A stretch of 64,000 nucleotides of DNA from Aspidapion aeneum (GCA_963576565.1 OY755045.1:8347977-8411976); one strand, 5' to 3'; shown: positions 1 through 12,557, counted from the stretch's first letter. The notes: a model not told the origin generated them from the sequence alone. Made by a program: numbers and translations.

Positions 1-195
1 GTGACGATCTGGCGAATAAGAAAGCGTCCGAAGATTCACGAACTCTTCCGACCACAGAACTCCCGACTGAACCGCAGTTCAAATCGCTCAAGAAGATCAA
101 GCGACCGAAGAGATCCGAGATCCGTTGAATCGCACGAATTGCAAAGACACAGAACACTAAAGGGAGGCTACGTAAAGAGCACGTTGACAACTTAA
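1..195 (+). other. Unplaced coding-like fragment at the left edge
   Basis: Two overlapping frames stay open here. One gives 64 residues rich in Arg and Ser. The other reads from base 3 to a stop near 127 and gives a Lys/Glu/Thr-rich tail ending in a basic patch. A purine-rich stretch follows near 160. This could be the 3' end of a retroelement polyprotein cut by the window edge, but I recognise no motif and it may be chance. Confidence 0.15.
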
Positions 196-540
196 AAACT
201 GTATTTTTTACGGCACAATTTTATGATCATTTATTTACTTAATTACTTGAAAACAAAAGGACGTGTTTCTTGATGTTTTGTTTATGGTCGATCAGATGAT
301 TCATAACTACAATGGCGTTGTGATAGTTTTCTTATGTCCCGCCAAGGATTTGGTGGCGCCACGTATCCAAGCCAAGGCCAAGAGCGCAAATTGACAGCGA
401 AGCGGAGAACCGAACGCAGAAATCACGATCGTCATAAATGAGAAAGATCCGGATCCGCGAGCCGGTTCAGTGAGTCGGCTCTTTGTACTGACCCGGATCC
501 GTTGAGCCGGATCTCAAAAAAGACCCGTATTGCCCATCAC

Positions 541-1085
541 TAAACCTCACGGGGGTCCAAGATCTAATGGACACCTAATAAGTGTTGACAGTTAACCGTT
601 TCGTCCTTATGGGACTCCTCAGAACACTGCTGGTCAATGTGACAAATCTTGCGAAGTTAATCAGACGGTTTTGTCTCTAATTAAATGTAATTAGTGAGCG
701 AACTATAGCAAGAGGCGCCATCTACCAAGATACTCTTTTATTTGCATTCGATCTTTTCATTGATCGACATTGTATAGCAGTGTTTTCGCCTGCTTTTAGT
801 TTTTTGTTTCTCTCGTATCTCGGTAGATGGCGCCTCTTGATATAGTTCGCTCACTAATTACATTTAATTAGAGACAAAACCGTCTGATTAACTTCACAAG
901 ATTTGTCACATTGACCAGCAGTGTTCTGAGGAGTCCCATAAGGACGAAACGGTTAACTGTCAACACTTATTAGGTGTCCATTAGATCTTGGACCCCCGTG
1001 AGGTTAAGCTTTCAGGCTACCCACGGAAAAATATAAGGGAAACAAAAAACTCCTTTTTGCCCGATTAGCCACGAAACTTGTTTGA
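541..1085. mobile_element. Fold-back element, family A, copy 1
   Basis: The arm at about 543-735 (CCTCACGGGGGTCCAAGATC onward) is repeated in inverse orientation at about 826-1010, around a roughly 90-bp AT-rich loop. The right arm continues to about 1085, where the left one is cut short. The same arm recurs at 14.9-15.1 kb and many times between 38.3 and 41.9 kb. No coding capacity is visible, so this is a non-autonomous DNA element with long inverted repeats. Confidence 0.8.
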
Positions 1086-2240
1086 TTTAAAAATAGTATT
1101 GGTTTTCGAAAGGTCAAAGAAATACATTACAATACACCGTGTCCCATTTAAAACTTTCCACCCAGGATTTCTCAAAAACTGCTGAAAATTTTTTAAAATG
1201 CCGAGACACGTCGATTTTGTTAGCGAGAGGGACACTTTTTGGCTATCTAGAAACTTTTTTAGCACGCACAACCTTCGAGGGGTATACTTTACCCCCATTA
1301 GTTTTTGAGATAATTTATCTGATGGACTGATAAAATAAAAATTTATTTAGAATTTTATTTTTATATTTTTTGGATTTAATTTTTATTTTATCATTCATTC
1401 AATTTGAAAGCAAATATCTCAAAAACTAATCGATGGATTTTCGAAATTTTTACACGGTTGTAAAGATATTTAAGAGAGCTTCAAACAGTTTGAAAACAGT
1501 TTTTTTTATAAATATTTCAGGAACGAAAGCTCCTACAAAATTTTTGATAAAAATATGATCTACTATATTCCCCAAAACCGTATATTGATCTAATGCGCCG
1601 TTAAAAAGTTAGCATTTTCTTCAATTTTCTAATTGTCAAAAAACTGTCATTAGCATTAATAGATTTTGACCAAAATCTAATCAGCTCGTTACAGTGTCAA
1701 ACAGTATTTTGCCTGAAAAAATTAAAAATGAAACTCGGTTTAGCGGTTTAGGAGCTATCGTGTTACGGACAGACATACCCACACACACACAAACAGACAG
1801 ACATTGTCATATTATTAATTTACTAAAATTATTTAATATTTTCAAGTTGAATTGAATTGTCAGATGTAACCGTTTTTAGTTAAGAATCGTACATCATATA
1901 AACGTATTTCATTATTTGATATCTCTCTTTATACTGTGTATACATATACCCGTTTCACTTTGTACTGCTGTATTAAATTAATTTATTCTATAATAAAACC
2001 AGTTGCTCTACACACAGAAACCTGACTAGTCATTTCTCCTTCCAAACCCCAAAGTATATAAGAGACATCACGATGATATTGCTAAAATAGGTCAAAATAC
2101 ACCTAAGTAATAAATTTTCGGTGTTATCTCAAAAAAAAAAATTCGTCAAAAATAAACTTCTCTAGCCATACCTGTGCGGGCTGGGAAGATAAAAATGACT
2201 AAAACATATTTAAACTGTATAAAATAATATGTAGGTATAA
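1086..2240. other. AT-rich interval without a recognised gene
   Basis: A short CA-rich run with CAGACAGAC repeats lies near 1766-1803, next to a segment resembling a dispersed repeat. Several A/T runs are present. The next exon of the minus-strand zinc-finger gene should lie here or further left, but I could not identify one: it should supply the last His of the second finger within its first few codons. Confidence 0.4.
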
Positions 2241-2246
2241 ACTTAC

Positions 2247-5200
2247 TTGTGTGTGATGTTCCTTCAACAATTCTTCACTAGCATATGAGATATCACAAAT
2301 TTTACATTCATGGTCAAGACTCTTTGAAGAAATTTGTGGTTCTTCACTAATGGATTCAGTATGGATCATTTTTGCTTTGCCTTTGTTTCTGTTTGGTGGT
2401 TTTTCAATGTCTTTACATATGTTTAACTGTAAAAATGGTAATATTGTCATGTATGTAATTTGGGCATGCTATCCGGAACTTGATTGGTTGACCTGATGTA
2501 AAAGTATTAGGACGTAAACCTAGGAAGTATGTGGTGCAAACGATTTATGTTTGAGATTAAAACACGTTTGTAAGCACATGCTTCTATTAAACCAATCATG
2601 AACGTATAGTCGGGGTTCAGTTCAGTGAGTACGCTAAGTACTTAAGTTCTTAATAGTCAAGTATAGAAACGGTAAAGAGATTCTGATCGAGAGCTGAACC
2701 CGACCTACAAGTGAATAATATTTTTATCAGAAAACTGGGCCAGACAGTAGTGATTAGTGTGTAAGTATCTTTGTACTAGTATTAAATAAACCCTTAAACT
2801 ATCTCACGATCCTCTTTATTTGTGCGCAACACGTACACAAATAGTCACGACAACCCCCTCGTGACAATATTTATTTAATTTTTGTAGCCTCTGACCTTTT
2901 TTCTATACATCAATACTTAAACAATTTTTTTTCATTCAAACTTTTGAACTATACCATCGATTTTAATGGGACAAACTGCATTTGGCAGAGAATTAATTGT
3001 TTTGACTTAATGTCTTTTTTATCCGCCATCTCAAAATCCAAGATGGCGGACAAAATTAAATTGTACCCTTTAAATATGCTATTTTATTCTTCTGTTGCGA
3101 ACATGGAACATGTTTTAATTATTTTTTTAAATCAGAAAAAAAGCTACATTCTTGCCACGCACAAGAAGGTATGAATCAGCAAAATCGATTCGGTGGTTCT
3201 AAAAAAAAATTGTTGCCAATCATGTCTACATTTATTTCCTTATAAATTCATTACTACTGAACCGATTTTGATAAAACAAAAAACATCCTGGTGAGACTTA
3301 ATTGCTTTTTAAAGACCATGATCAAAATTTACCGCCATCTTAAAATTTAAGATGGCAGATAGAATCATACTTAATTCTTCAAAATGGCGTGTTTATTCTT
3401 ATTTTCTGAAAATGTTGTAATTTTAGCTCACACATAATAATGTTGTAATTTTAGCTCTGTCTGTCTGTATGTCTGTATGTCTGTCTGTCTGTAACGACCA
3501 ACGCGCATAACTCAAAAACCGCTAGCCCGATTTTAATGAAATTTGGTACCTAAACTGGGTTTTGGCTCGAGATGGTCCCATTTAAAAATGAACAAAATCC
3601 ACCAAACACAAGCCAAATAAAAGGGTGGGGGTAGATTTCAAAAATTAAGTTTATGTAAAAATATGGCGTGTGTGATATCAAACGAAAGGTAATTGAGTCT
3701 GAAGTTAAACAAAATACATTTTATTTTATTTAACAAAAAAAGGGTGGGGGTAAATTTCAAAAATTAGAAGTTATGTGAAAATATAGCGTGTGTGATACCA
3801 AATGAAAGGTAATTGAGTCTGGAGTTAAACAAAATACATTTTAGTTTTTTTTTTTAAGTGGGGGTGGATTTCACAAATTTGAGTTTAAGTAATAACATGG
3901 CTTGTGTGGTATCAAACGACAGGTAATTGAGTCTAGAGTTGAATAAAATATATTTCAGTTTTTAGTTCTATTAGCTCACACGTACATTATAAATATAGTA
4001 TCTAGTGTGAGCTTAAGTGCCCATAAATTGGCAGAGTATTTTTTTAATTTATAGAAAAGCACCACTTTTCCCCCACACAGTGAGGTACAAACTAGTAAAA
4101 TCGCTGTGGTGGTTTTCAAAAAAATCTATTTTTGTTTTAACCATTGTTTTAAAGATCCTTTCTGCATTCATTTTTTTATAAATTCATTATTATTAAACCG
4201 ATTTAATTGAAATAAAAAAAAATCTTGGTTCGATTTGATTATTCTTTAAAGATTATAATCGAAATTTGCCGCCATCTTTAAAGTTAAGATGTCGGACAGA
4301 ATCATACTTGACCCTTGAAAGAGACGCGTTCATTCTTATTTTCCGAAAATGTTTTAGTTTTTTTTTAATTTATAGAAAAGCACTACTTTTCTTCCGCTTA
4401 ACAAGGTACAAAGTAATAAAATCGGCGAAGTGGTTCTCACAAAATCTGATTTTCTTTATAAATTCATTATAACTGAATCAATTTTAGTAAAATAAAAACA
4501 TCATGGTGCAATCAGTTTGCCCCATAAAGTTTTTTATTTCACTAAAATCGGTTCAGTAATAATGAATTTATAAGGAAATGAATGGAGACAGGATTGGCAA
4601 TGTAATCGTATTATCTGTAAAACAATGGTTGAAACAAAAATAGATTTTTTTTAGAACCACTTTTTTACTAATTTGTACCACGTTGTGTGGGAAAAAGTAG
4701 TGCTTTTCTATAAATTAAAAAGAAATTAAAACATTTTCGGAAAATAAGAATAAACACGCCATTTTGAAGAATCAAGTATGATTCTGTCCGCCATCTTAAA
4801 TTTTAAGACGGCGATAAACTTTGATCAAGATCTTTAAAAAGCAATCACTTCTAACCAGAATGTTTTTTATTTCATTAAAATCGGTTCAGAAGTAATGAAT
4901 TTATTAAGAAGTAAATGCAGACATGACTGGCAAGGCAATCATACAATATAAAAAACAATGGTTGAAACAAAAATTATTTTTTTTAGAACCACATAACCGA
5001 TTTTACTAATTTGTACCTTGTTGTGCGTGGCAAAAATGCAGCTTTTTTACTAATTTAAAAAAATAATTAAAACATGTCGCAACACAAGAATAAACAAGCG
5101 TCTTTGAAGGGTACATTTTAATTTCGTCCGCCATCTTGGCTTTTCAGATGGCGGACAAAAAAATATAATTAGTCAAAACTCTGATTAATTCTCTATCAAG

Positions 5201-7244
5201 TGCAGTTTGTCCCATTAAAATCGATTGTATAGTTCAAAAGTTATAATGAAAAAAAAAATGTCCAGCTTTTTTTGGCCTACCTGGTAAATGATAATTTAGA
5301 TTGATACAGTATGGTACAAAAGTATAGAAAGAGACTCCCTGAAATTGTATATAAATTGGATCAAACAAACTATCAAAGAACGCAGTTTTGGTGATTTTCC
5401 CAATAAAATTATAATACCTTTTTGTCATCTTTAAACTAAATTTTTAAAAAAGTTTTTTGTCTAATTTTAGGCAAAAATTACAAGTACTATCTGAAAGATA
5501 ATTAAATGATACATATCTCCTGAAAATTGCACAAAAAATAACCAATATTTCAAAATTTTTAACAATATTATAATCATTTTTGACCTATGTCCAATTGTTG
5601 TGAAGTTTTCAGGACTTGAAGAATGGTACTTGTCATTTTTGCCTAAAATTACACAGGAAAAGCTTTATATATTTACACATAAACTTAAGGAATTGCTTTA
5701 CTATTGGTGGAAACTGTATTATACTATAATTCCAGTCTCATTTTAAAAATTACCTTATCAGCGTGTTTTTCCAAAATATGTGCCAATATTTCATCATGCT
5801 GTTCAACCAGAAAATCACAAATTTTACATTTTCTAGCCATAACAGTAGTAAAAAAATCCTTTATATCAGGTGGTTTGTTTTCTGGTACATTTTTGGTTAC
5901 ATCTATGTGTTTTAAGACAGATTTATTTTCTGGTACATTTTTGGTTACATCTATATGTTTTAAGACAGATTTATTCTCTTGTTCATTTTTGGTTACATCT
6001 ATAGGTTTTAAGACAGATTTATGGTCATTATAAACATCTATGGAATTTAAAAGAGCCTTATCTATAGTTATCACAGACCCATCAGAATTTAACAACTGAA
6101 TAACTTTTGCATCATTGAAAATATCTTTTTCTGTGAGATAAATTTCTCTTAAGCCATTTTCTTTTTCTTTAACTATGGGATCATAGTTGATGTAGGTTGT
6201 TGAATCTGGTTGAATTTCATATTCTAAATCGCGTACTGGTCCAATATTTTTATATACTGAGTCAGGTTTATCAATGTTTTGATATCCTGTATTGGTATTG
6301 TCTTGTAGGGTTTTATATTCTGACTCAATATTTTGATACTTTGAATGAGGATTTTCTCTATTTTGATAAATCAAGTCATTACTTTGATAACCCTGCTCAT
6401 CATTCAAACATTCTGACTCAATATTTTTATACTGTGATTTAATAGTTTGAAATTGTGGTTCAGCATTTTTTAATAATAAGTCTGTGTCATCTGTTATTTG
6501 AAATTCAATTTGTTTTGAATTAATATCTTGAAATTCTGACTTATTGCTTTGAAAATTTGATTTAATATTCTTGAGATCTACAACAATGCTTTTTAAATTT
6601 TGAGGAGGAGTTTCATTATTTGGTACTAAATGATTAGTATGTGAGTCAGACTGTAAGATGTTTTGGTCAAAGAATACTTGCTTAGGAGGTTTTATTATCT
6701 GGTTTTCTATTACATTTATAACTCTATGGCATTTTTCTACAGTTTCATTATTTTTCTTAGCAAAATTGTTGTTTTTTATATTTTCATTACTTAATACTTG
6801 ATCACTTTTTGCTACAAATTTATGTGTAGTATCTTTATTTGGTAGAGAATGATTAGTTGAAATTACTCCAAAGTTTTTATCAACTAAAATTTTATGTTCA
6901 ATACCATTCTCTGCGATAATAGTGCAAGTGTCAACTGAATCACTCTCTATGTCAACTTTTTGGTTCTTTTGTGAATTAATTTTCTGGTCATTTTGTAAAT
7001 TTCCTGTAGTTTCAGTATTTGTTGAGGTTCTTAAGGTACAGTTGTCCTCAGTTAAAATCAAAGGTGTTTTTTTATTAGGCTCTTGTAAAGTTTCATTATT
7101 AGAAGCTCTTGGTTGCCAGTCACTTACAACATCCATAAACATGGGTTCCAACATAACTTCATTATCACCCAAAAGAAATGTGTTTGGTGTGTCACCATCA
7201 TTAAGGTAGTTTAAGTAAGATGTGGGGTCATCGTCTACATCCAT
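2247..7244 (-). CDS. C2H2 zinc-finger protein gene (partial, 3' end not found)
   Basis: Two coding exons are visible. Exon A (7244-5754, 497 codons) starts at an ATG 17 bases downstream of a good acceptor (TTTTCCTTTTCAG), so a 5' leader intron is likely. It ends in phase 0 at AAG|GTAATT. Exon B (2426-2247, 60 codons) has acceptor TTTTTACAG and donor CAA|GTAAGT, both phase 0. Exon A is hydrophilic and rich in Asn, Asp, Lys and Glu. Its N-terminus is acidic, and degenerate Y-Q-N-I-E-S units lie in the middle. Three 16-residue repeats follow, then one finger near residues 475-497 with spacing C-X2-C-X12-H-X4-H. Exon B encodes a second finger, C-X2-C-X12-H, whose final His must come from the next exon. 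The fingers suggest nucleic-acid binding, probably nuclear. I do not recognise the orthologue. A 2.3 kb fold-back element sits in the 3.3 kb intron. Confidence 0.72.
2499..2870. repeat. Possible solo LTR-like segment
   Basis: The segment has a mixed-composition body, an AATAAA near 2787 and a GC-richer tail ending CTCGTGACA. This looks like the R-U5 end of an LTR. I found no target-site duplication and no second copy here, so the boundaries and the call are weak. Confidence 0.2.
3425..4013 (+). mobile_element. Nested MITE with AGCTCACAC ends, copy 1
   Basis: It starts AGCTCACAC and ends GTGTGAGCT, and sits inside fold-back copy 1. Inside are a GTCT-rich microsatellite, then about three ~115-bp direct units, each with a run like GGGTGGGGGTA and GGTAATTGAGTCT. 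An inverse-orientation relative lies at 32030-32696. It is non-coding. Confidence 0.65.
3455..3493 (+). repeat. GTCT/GTAT microsatellite
   Basis: A run of CTGT/CTGTATGT tetranucleotides near the start of the nested MITE. The related element at 32030-32696 carries a short remnant of the same run in inverse orientation. Confidence 0.8.
5879..6024 (-). repeat. Coding tandem repeat, three 48-bp units
   Basis: Within exon A of the zinc-finger gene, three near-identical 48-bp units encode a 16-residue repeat of the form ENKSVLK-x-IDVTKN-xx. Two units are almost identical and the third (upstream in the protein) differs at several residues. The frame is preserved, which suggests recent in-frame expansion of a spacer just before the first finger. 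Confidence 0.8.
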
Positions 7245-8405
7245 TTTTTAAGGAATTTACTGAAAAGGAAAATGAAACCTATATTATCAATGTTATTACA
7301 AAAACGAAGGTTTTTTAGTTCTATGCAATTAAGGACCTATTAATAAACTCACTTTTTGTTATGGGTATTCACTCCTTGCCTCAGGTATCAACCATAGGTA
7401 TAAGTTATTTAGTATTTGGGTGAATATCTCTAAATTGAGTAATTGCTAGTCCCAGGCCTCTAAAAAATCAAATTTGTTAATTAGATGTTCAAAAATATTT
7501 TTTGTTACATTTAGATTAAAATGTTATTTAGAACTACAAAGTTATTTTTTAAAAAACTTGCTTATTTTTTTTTGTTGGAAAAAGAAATATGATGTGTAAG
7601 ACTACAATTGCACAAAAACTATAAATTTTATATCTAGCAATTAAAAAAAAGGTAAATTTTTATGCTTCCTTAAAAAATTAAAAGAAAAATAAAAAAAATG
7701 ATATCTAAAAATATTTATAATCTCTGTTCCTCAATAAATTGGTAATTCCCGTGTCATTATTATTAATACCATTTTTATCTACTCCCACCACTGGAAAGTA
7801 TCTAAATGTTGCATCATCATGTTTGCTGGCCAGTTGGTAGTAACAAAATTTTATTTGAGCTGTGCACACTTTTTTTTTTGCTGCAGAGAAAAATATTTTT
7901 TTTTTTTGCCTGCTGTAACCTACTGGCTGTAATTCCCGTGGTAAGTAAAAACTATTTTAATAATTAATATTTTGATTTTAAGAAGGTATTGAAATGTGGA
8001 AAATTTTTGCATCCTGTTGTTAAAAAGTAAATAAAACATGTATCTTGTTTTAACGGGTCTAAAAATTTAAAAATTGTAATTCCCATGCTGTAATTCCAGT
8101 GTATTTTTATAACACGGGAATTACACAATAGCATTTATGAGTATTTTTTTGCTAGAACTTTACTGTTAACACTATTTCAAACTATGGAAAATTTTAATAA
8201 ATAATAATTTAATTTTGAAAAACCAAGAAATTACATTCTGGGCAAATTTAAAATTATGCTTACCCATAACCCTATTTTATAGTAAGCACAAGATATAGTT
8301 GGTTGTTAGAACAAATTTTTTTTATCCACAAAAATTGTTTATAAATTTTTTTATAAATTAAAGCAAAAAAAAAACTAAGTCTGCAAGAGAACTGCAAATA
8401 AATGT
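7245..8405. other. Zinc-finger gene upstream region with a repeated ATTCCCGTG motif
   Basis: No gene was recognised. The motif TAATTCCCGTG or close variants appears at about 7742, 7931, 8079 and 8093, and inverted at about 8116. One copy is followed by GGTAAGTAAA. A similar arrangement with the motif CATTCCTCTGG occurs inside the insertion at 18397-19315. The region is probably a decayed mobile element lying in the 5' flank or leader intron of the zinc-finger gene. Confidence 0.4.
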
Positions 8406-8789
8406 GTGGCACATGGTAGAGCTACAATGGGTGGGGGTCGCAGTAGAAGGGCTGAAAACTCCACTCACATAAAAATCACCATGGCAGAGACATTTGTTGT
8501 TGGTTGCCCTGGAATTCTTTCATACTATAACATTTCACAAAATAGACAATTTTTCCAAAATAATTGTGCTCTAACCTTCAAAGACATTATGAAAGTGCAT
8601 CAAGTTATCACTAATGGAAGGAACAAGCTGTGGTTAAGAAGTCTTTCTTGTTTCACCTGCGACACTTTTTGTCATCATTATGAACTAGGTGTTCTTCAAT
8701 ATAACCACTTAACTGGTTCATCATCAGAAGATAGTGATGATGATATTAATGTGGGCAAAACTGGAACATATATTGAGTGTATATTTTGA
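8406..8789 (+). pseudogene. Degenerate transposon-type ORF fragment, 127 codons
   Basis: The open frame begins with a Gly/Arg-rich HGRATMGGGRSRRAEN-like stretch. It later has LRSLSCFTCDTFCHHYELG, then an acidic Ser/Asp run. From memory, the first part resembles the HGK-x-x-DG-x-GG-x-x-KR signature of a widespread family of uncharacterised transposon-encoded animal proteins. In those proteins a Cys/His cluster follows at a similar distance. Key positions look altered (GG kept, DG lost), so I call it a broken fragment. The link to that family is a recollection, not an alignment. Confidence 0.35.
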
Positions 8790-9586
8790 GAACAGGGTAA
8801 AGCCCTAGTAGGTATTTCAATAAACTCTGGGTAAACTTCGAATAAATTGTTGTTCACATTAAGAAATCAATTATTATTGTATTCCTTTGAGAGGTACTGA
8901 CAGGCCTATGCAATGTTAAAATCGAGGGATTAATAATAAGTAAAAATGGCAAAAAATCTACACAAAACAAATCAATCCATTAATAAAATTTTCTTAGAAA
9001 ATGTTTTCTCTATTTTCTTACCAATTTTTGCTGCCCACAGTTGTAGAAAATCTATTGCCTATTAAGGCATTAGTAGCGTTTTGCAAAAAATACATTTTAG
9101 CCTAATTTCACACGATTTTCGTCGCAATTTTCTTCAATGTTTTCACATTTTACAATGACACTGACAGGTCGTGTCAAAATCATATGCACGCAGAGAATGG
9201 ACGTTGGTTGAGGATTGTGTATTCCGTTTCCCAAATTTAAATCGCGGTATTGTTTGAAGATCGCGTACAAGAAAATCTGAATAGATTTGAAAATGGGAAC
9301 CTTGGCTATAAAATGGGCTTTAGAATACACAGATTAGGTAAATAGTTAGAATATTTGTAAACAAAAATAAAGCAATTTTTTTCGTTGGTTGTTGCGTTTG
9401 AACTACTGTAAGAAAAGCAGATGGCCCCCATCTGTTGGTGAATCGCGAAACTAAAAAATCAGTGGTCTTAAGGAAATTTTTTAAAAAATGGATGGTTTAC
9501 AAATAGGAAAATTAAAGCAACTTTTGGGTTCTTGAGATCTATCATTAAAATTAGCAGCCATCCAAAAACTTCCCCTTTGATTTTAC
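8790..9586. other. Interval without a recognised gene; possible zinc-finger gene promoter
   Basis: Composition becomes less AT-rich around 9085-9330 and 9410-9470. A short perfect hairpin CAGATGG-CCC-CCATCTG lies near 9420. Because the zinc-finger gene starts with a leader intron on the minus strand, its first exon and promoter could lie here, but no TATA box or initiator stands out. Confidence 0.3.
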
Positions 9587-10192
9587 CAGGGCTATCAAAA
9601 TGGACGGGCCACGATCCTCCACTTTGTTACGATGACGTCACATCCGGGGCTGATTTTTTTTTGATGGTCACGTTACGACACAGCTGATTGTCTTTAAAAT
9701 TTTGAAGTTGGAATGACGGTTCATGGATATTTGATTTTTTGTTAAATAAAGCCGTTTTTGAGATTGTTTTTACTTTATTCTGGCAGAACAATTTTTTTTA
9801 AATGTATAGTAAGCCCTAATTTTTTATAGCCGCTTCATTAGCTCACACAAAAATTAAGTTTAAAGCAGAAGCAAATGTGACAATCACATATGACAAAGTC
9901 AAATATAACAGTTGGCATGTGGTACATGGCGGGTAATTTGAATTCAAAATAAGGAATGCTAAATCTTGAAGATTTTAACCTTTTAATCATGTTGCTTCCT
10001 TACAAACCTTTGGTGGAATATCGGGATGGTGTCTGAGAATATTTCACTGAAATTTTGCGGAAATCTGTAGTGCCATTTTGAAAATATCATAAAAAAAACG
10101 TCTGACCTCCCATAAGACCCAATGTAAAATTCAGCCCCGGGAGAACAGCTGATTTTTTCAGGGTCGTGGCCTCTATTTTTGTGTTGGCCTTG
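9587..10192 (+). mobile_element. MITE family C (CAGGGC/CAAGGCC ends), copy 1, 606 bp
   Basis: It is flanked by a perfect 7-bp duplication ATTTTAC (9580-9586 and 10193-10199). The ends are imperfect inverted repeats, with CAGGGCTATC on the left and CAAGGCCAAC on the right strand-reversed, both leading into GGCCACGA-CCT. Non-coding. Three other copies have 7-bp duplications, and further copies lie in the tandem triplication. The size and duplication fit a hAT- or P-like superfamily; I cannot decide which. Confidence 0.85.
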
Positions 10193-10199
10193 ATTTTAC

Positions 10200-10857
10200 A
10201 AGTTGAAGAAAAATAAATAGCACGCAGTAACCTTTGTCAACTACCCCCAATAAACTTTTGACGATTTTTTTTCGTTGGCCTATATGTGTTAATAAAATCT
10301 AAAAAAAAATTTAAAAGCTTGGATCTTTTTTTAATTTGTCTTCAACCGCAACTTTTTAGAAATAACACAAAAAATGTTGCTAAAGTTCCGTACCTGATGT
10401 AAAAAGAGACAACTTTCTTTGTCTTTTTATACCGACGGAACTTTAGCAAGGACTTAAAACTCACTTTATTAAGTCAAATGAAATTGAATACAAACTTTGA
10501 ATGAAATGCGGTTTCTTAAAATTACCTAATTAATAATCTTAGATATAAAACAACTCATACCTAGGTACCTACAATCCTACATTAATATTACATAAAATTA
10601 GTTCTGCCTGCCAAGAACTGCACAATAGGTAATTGTTTCTACAGACAGACATAGCTTTGTAAAGCTGGGTTTATAAAGTAAGTAATTTAAGAAATATACT
10701 TTGGCTCTGGTATTAATTATAGAGAAATATACCTTTTATTTCATCTGACAGATTATCCAATTTTTTAATTCTATTGTTTCAAATTGGTGGTTTATTTGAA
10801 TCGCCTTGCAATGTTTCTTTCTTATATAAACTCAGCTTTAACTTGAACAAAACTGGT
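10200..10857. other. Interval without a gene; one perfect hairpin
   Basis: A hairpin with arms around AAAGTTCCGT and ACGGAACTTT spans about 10382-10450, with an inner AAAGA/TCTTT stem. The rest is AT-rich sequence with no coding signal that I can support. Confidence 0.5.
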
Positions 10858-12011
10858 GGCTAACCACAGGAGCGCGAATGCATCCTCTAACTTCTTATGT
10901 AGATTCTAAGAATTTACATGGGAAGAAAAGAGTTTTTTGAAAAAATAGAACGTTGCGATAACACGGGGTAAATTAAAAAATTTTAAACAATCCAAAATAA
11001 ATAAAAAAAATTGTGGCGCCACCTATTTTGGGACATCGAGACTAACAATTTTTAGGACCCTTATAATTACAGCTTTCTGTAATTTGCACAAAAAGAAAAA
11101 AACAGGTTCCTGTAATATTTTAAAAGGTCCTTCCCTTTTAAACGATAAAATGATAGAGGGCGCCACCAAAATCCTTAGGAGAAAAAAATAGTGGCGTCAC
11201 CTATTTTGGAACTATTAAACTAGGAATATTTACTGACTATAAAAATTACAGGATTCTGTAATTTGCGCATAAAGAATTACAGGTTTCTGTAATTTGCGCA
11301 CAAAGAATTACAGGTCCCTCTAATTTGCTCGTCAGCTTTTTTTTAGAAGATAATCCAACTGGTTTCTGTAGTTTCTTCCTACTTATTTAAAGCAATGAGT
11401 ATATCATATACTAACTGTTTAAGTGATAATCTGGTTGATGGCGCCACCAGTCTGAATTTCTTATATATTTGAAATAGCCATTCTATCTTTCTCGCACTCA
11501 CGCACTTTATCGCGGTTTCTCTGCCCCGCTCGTTATAAAACTAATTGAACAGTTAAACCACGGATCACCGAACAAATCCGTGGTTAAACAAGTTACATGA
11601 AGGTGCGTATTCACCAAATAAGCGAGCGTTTGATACGGTTATTTGTTTCTAATACCCTATTTCCACCAATGTATGCCTAACCCGATTCAAAAAACGCATC
11701 ACGTGATGGCCCATGGATTTGCACCGATTTTAAATGCAGTGTCACCTGATGCGTTTTTGAATCGGGGTGGGCATGCATTGGTGGAAACAGGGTATTAAGA
11801 AGAAAAACTTTAATAAACGCTCGCTTGTTTGCTTTTTTACTGAATACGCGCCGTGAGATAGCGCATATGTCCACTAGTGACTAAGCATAGGAACGCGAAC
11901 GCTTCCTTTCTCTTTTCTTCTCATGTAAATTTTAATTCTAGTTTTTAAAGGGAAAACAAATTTACATAAGAAGAAAAGAGAGAAAAAGGGTTTGTGTTCC
12001 TGTAGTTAGCC
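10858..12011. mobile_element. Candidate inverted-end element with internal ACAGGTTTCTGTAATT repeats
   Basis: The left end GGCTAACCACAGGAGCGCGAA is mirrored by a right end reading TTGTGTTCCTGTAGTTAGCC. Between them are several copies of TTACAGGTTTCTGTAATTTG at about 11065-11340 and a nested 260-bp fold-back. An inner hairpin at 11895-11990 has TTTCTCTTTTCTTCT / AGAAGAAAAGAGAGAAA arms. No coding region. The outer boundaries are inferred from the ends alone. Confidence 0.4.
11594..11858. mobile_element. Nested fold-back MITE, ~260 bp
   Basis: Left arm GTATTCACCAAATAAGCGAG pairs with a right arm ending CGCTCGCTTGTTTGC and TGAATACGC. Inside, AATACCCTATTTCCACCAAT pairs with TGGTGGAAACAGGGTATT and ATTCAAAAAACGCATCA with TGATGCGTTTTTGAAT. 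The centre contains CACGTG. Confidence 0.7.
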
Positions 12012-12164
12012 GCTTTTGTTTTAGTGCGGGAGTACAAAAAAGATAGATAATATCAGCCGCAGCTCGTGGAGTCAAGTAGGTGAAGAGTTATAATATTAGT
12101 CCACAGTACACCGGTCAATTTTTAGGTAACGAGTAACAGGCAAAATTTTTGTACATAGCTTTAT

Positions 12165-12557
12165 TTTGCTAAGACAACCAACTTTTTCATCTGTGAAAAT
12201 TCTTGAAAGTGATTCATAACAGACAGCGCGGGAGCAGAAATCTTTCAAGCTTTAGACTGACTAATCCAAGCAAGCAATTTTGTTGCCATTTATTTTTTAA
12301 CTCATGTTTTAAGCTACAAAAAAAATAGTGGTTTCTGATTCTTTACTGTTACTTTTTTCATCTCATAATTTGAGAGGATTTTTTTCGGTACGCTTAAAAA
12401 ATGTGTTAAAAAAATAAATGGCAACATTGTCTCTAAAATCGCTTGCTGGGTTTAGTCAGTTTGAAGCTCCAAAGATTTTTGCACCCATAAACTCTGTTAA
12501 GAATCACATTCAAGAATTTTTACAGAGGAAAAAGTTGGGTGTCTCTGCAAAATGAAG
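12165..12557. mobile_element. Fold-back MITE, ~390 bp
   Basis: The arm starting AGCTTTATTTTGCTAAGACA is mirrored by the end TCTGCAAAATGAAGCT. Internal pairs include CCAACTTTTTCATCTGTGAAA / TTTTTACAGAGGAAAAAGTTGG and TTGTTGCCATTTATTTTTT / AAAAAATAAATGGCAACA. Non-coding. Confidence 0.75.

Larger units (their letters stand above)
2915..5286. mobile_element. Fold-back element, family B, copy 1 (with nested insertion)
   Basis: The left arm from about 2915 is repeated in inverse orientation up to about 5286. The right end reads CCTACCTGGTA, which resembles the right end of copy 2 (CACCCGGTA). The arms repeatedly carry CCGCCATCTT / AAGATGGCGG and runs resembling CGATTTTAATGAAAT. An unrelated element occupies 3425-4013 in the left arm. 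The host element therefore was about 1.8 kb and lies wholly in the intron of the zinc-finger gene. No transposase is visible. Confidence 0.75.
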
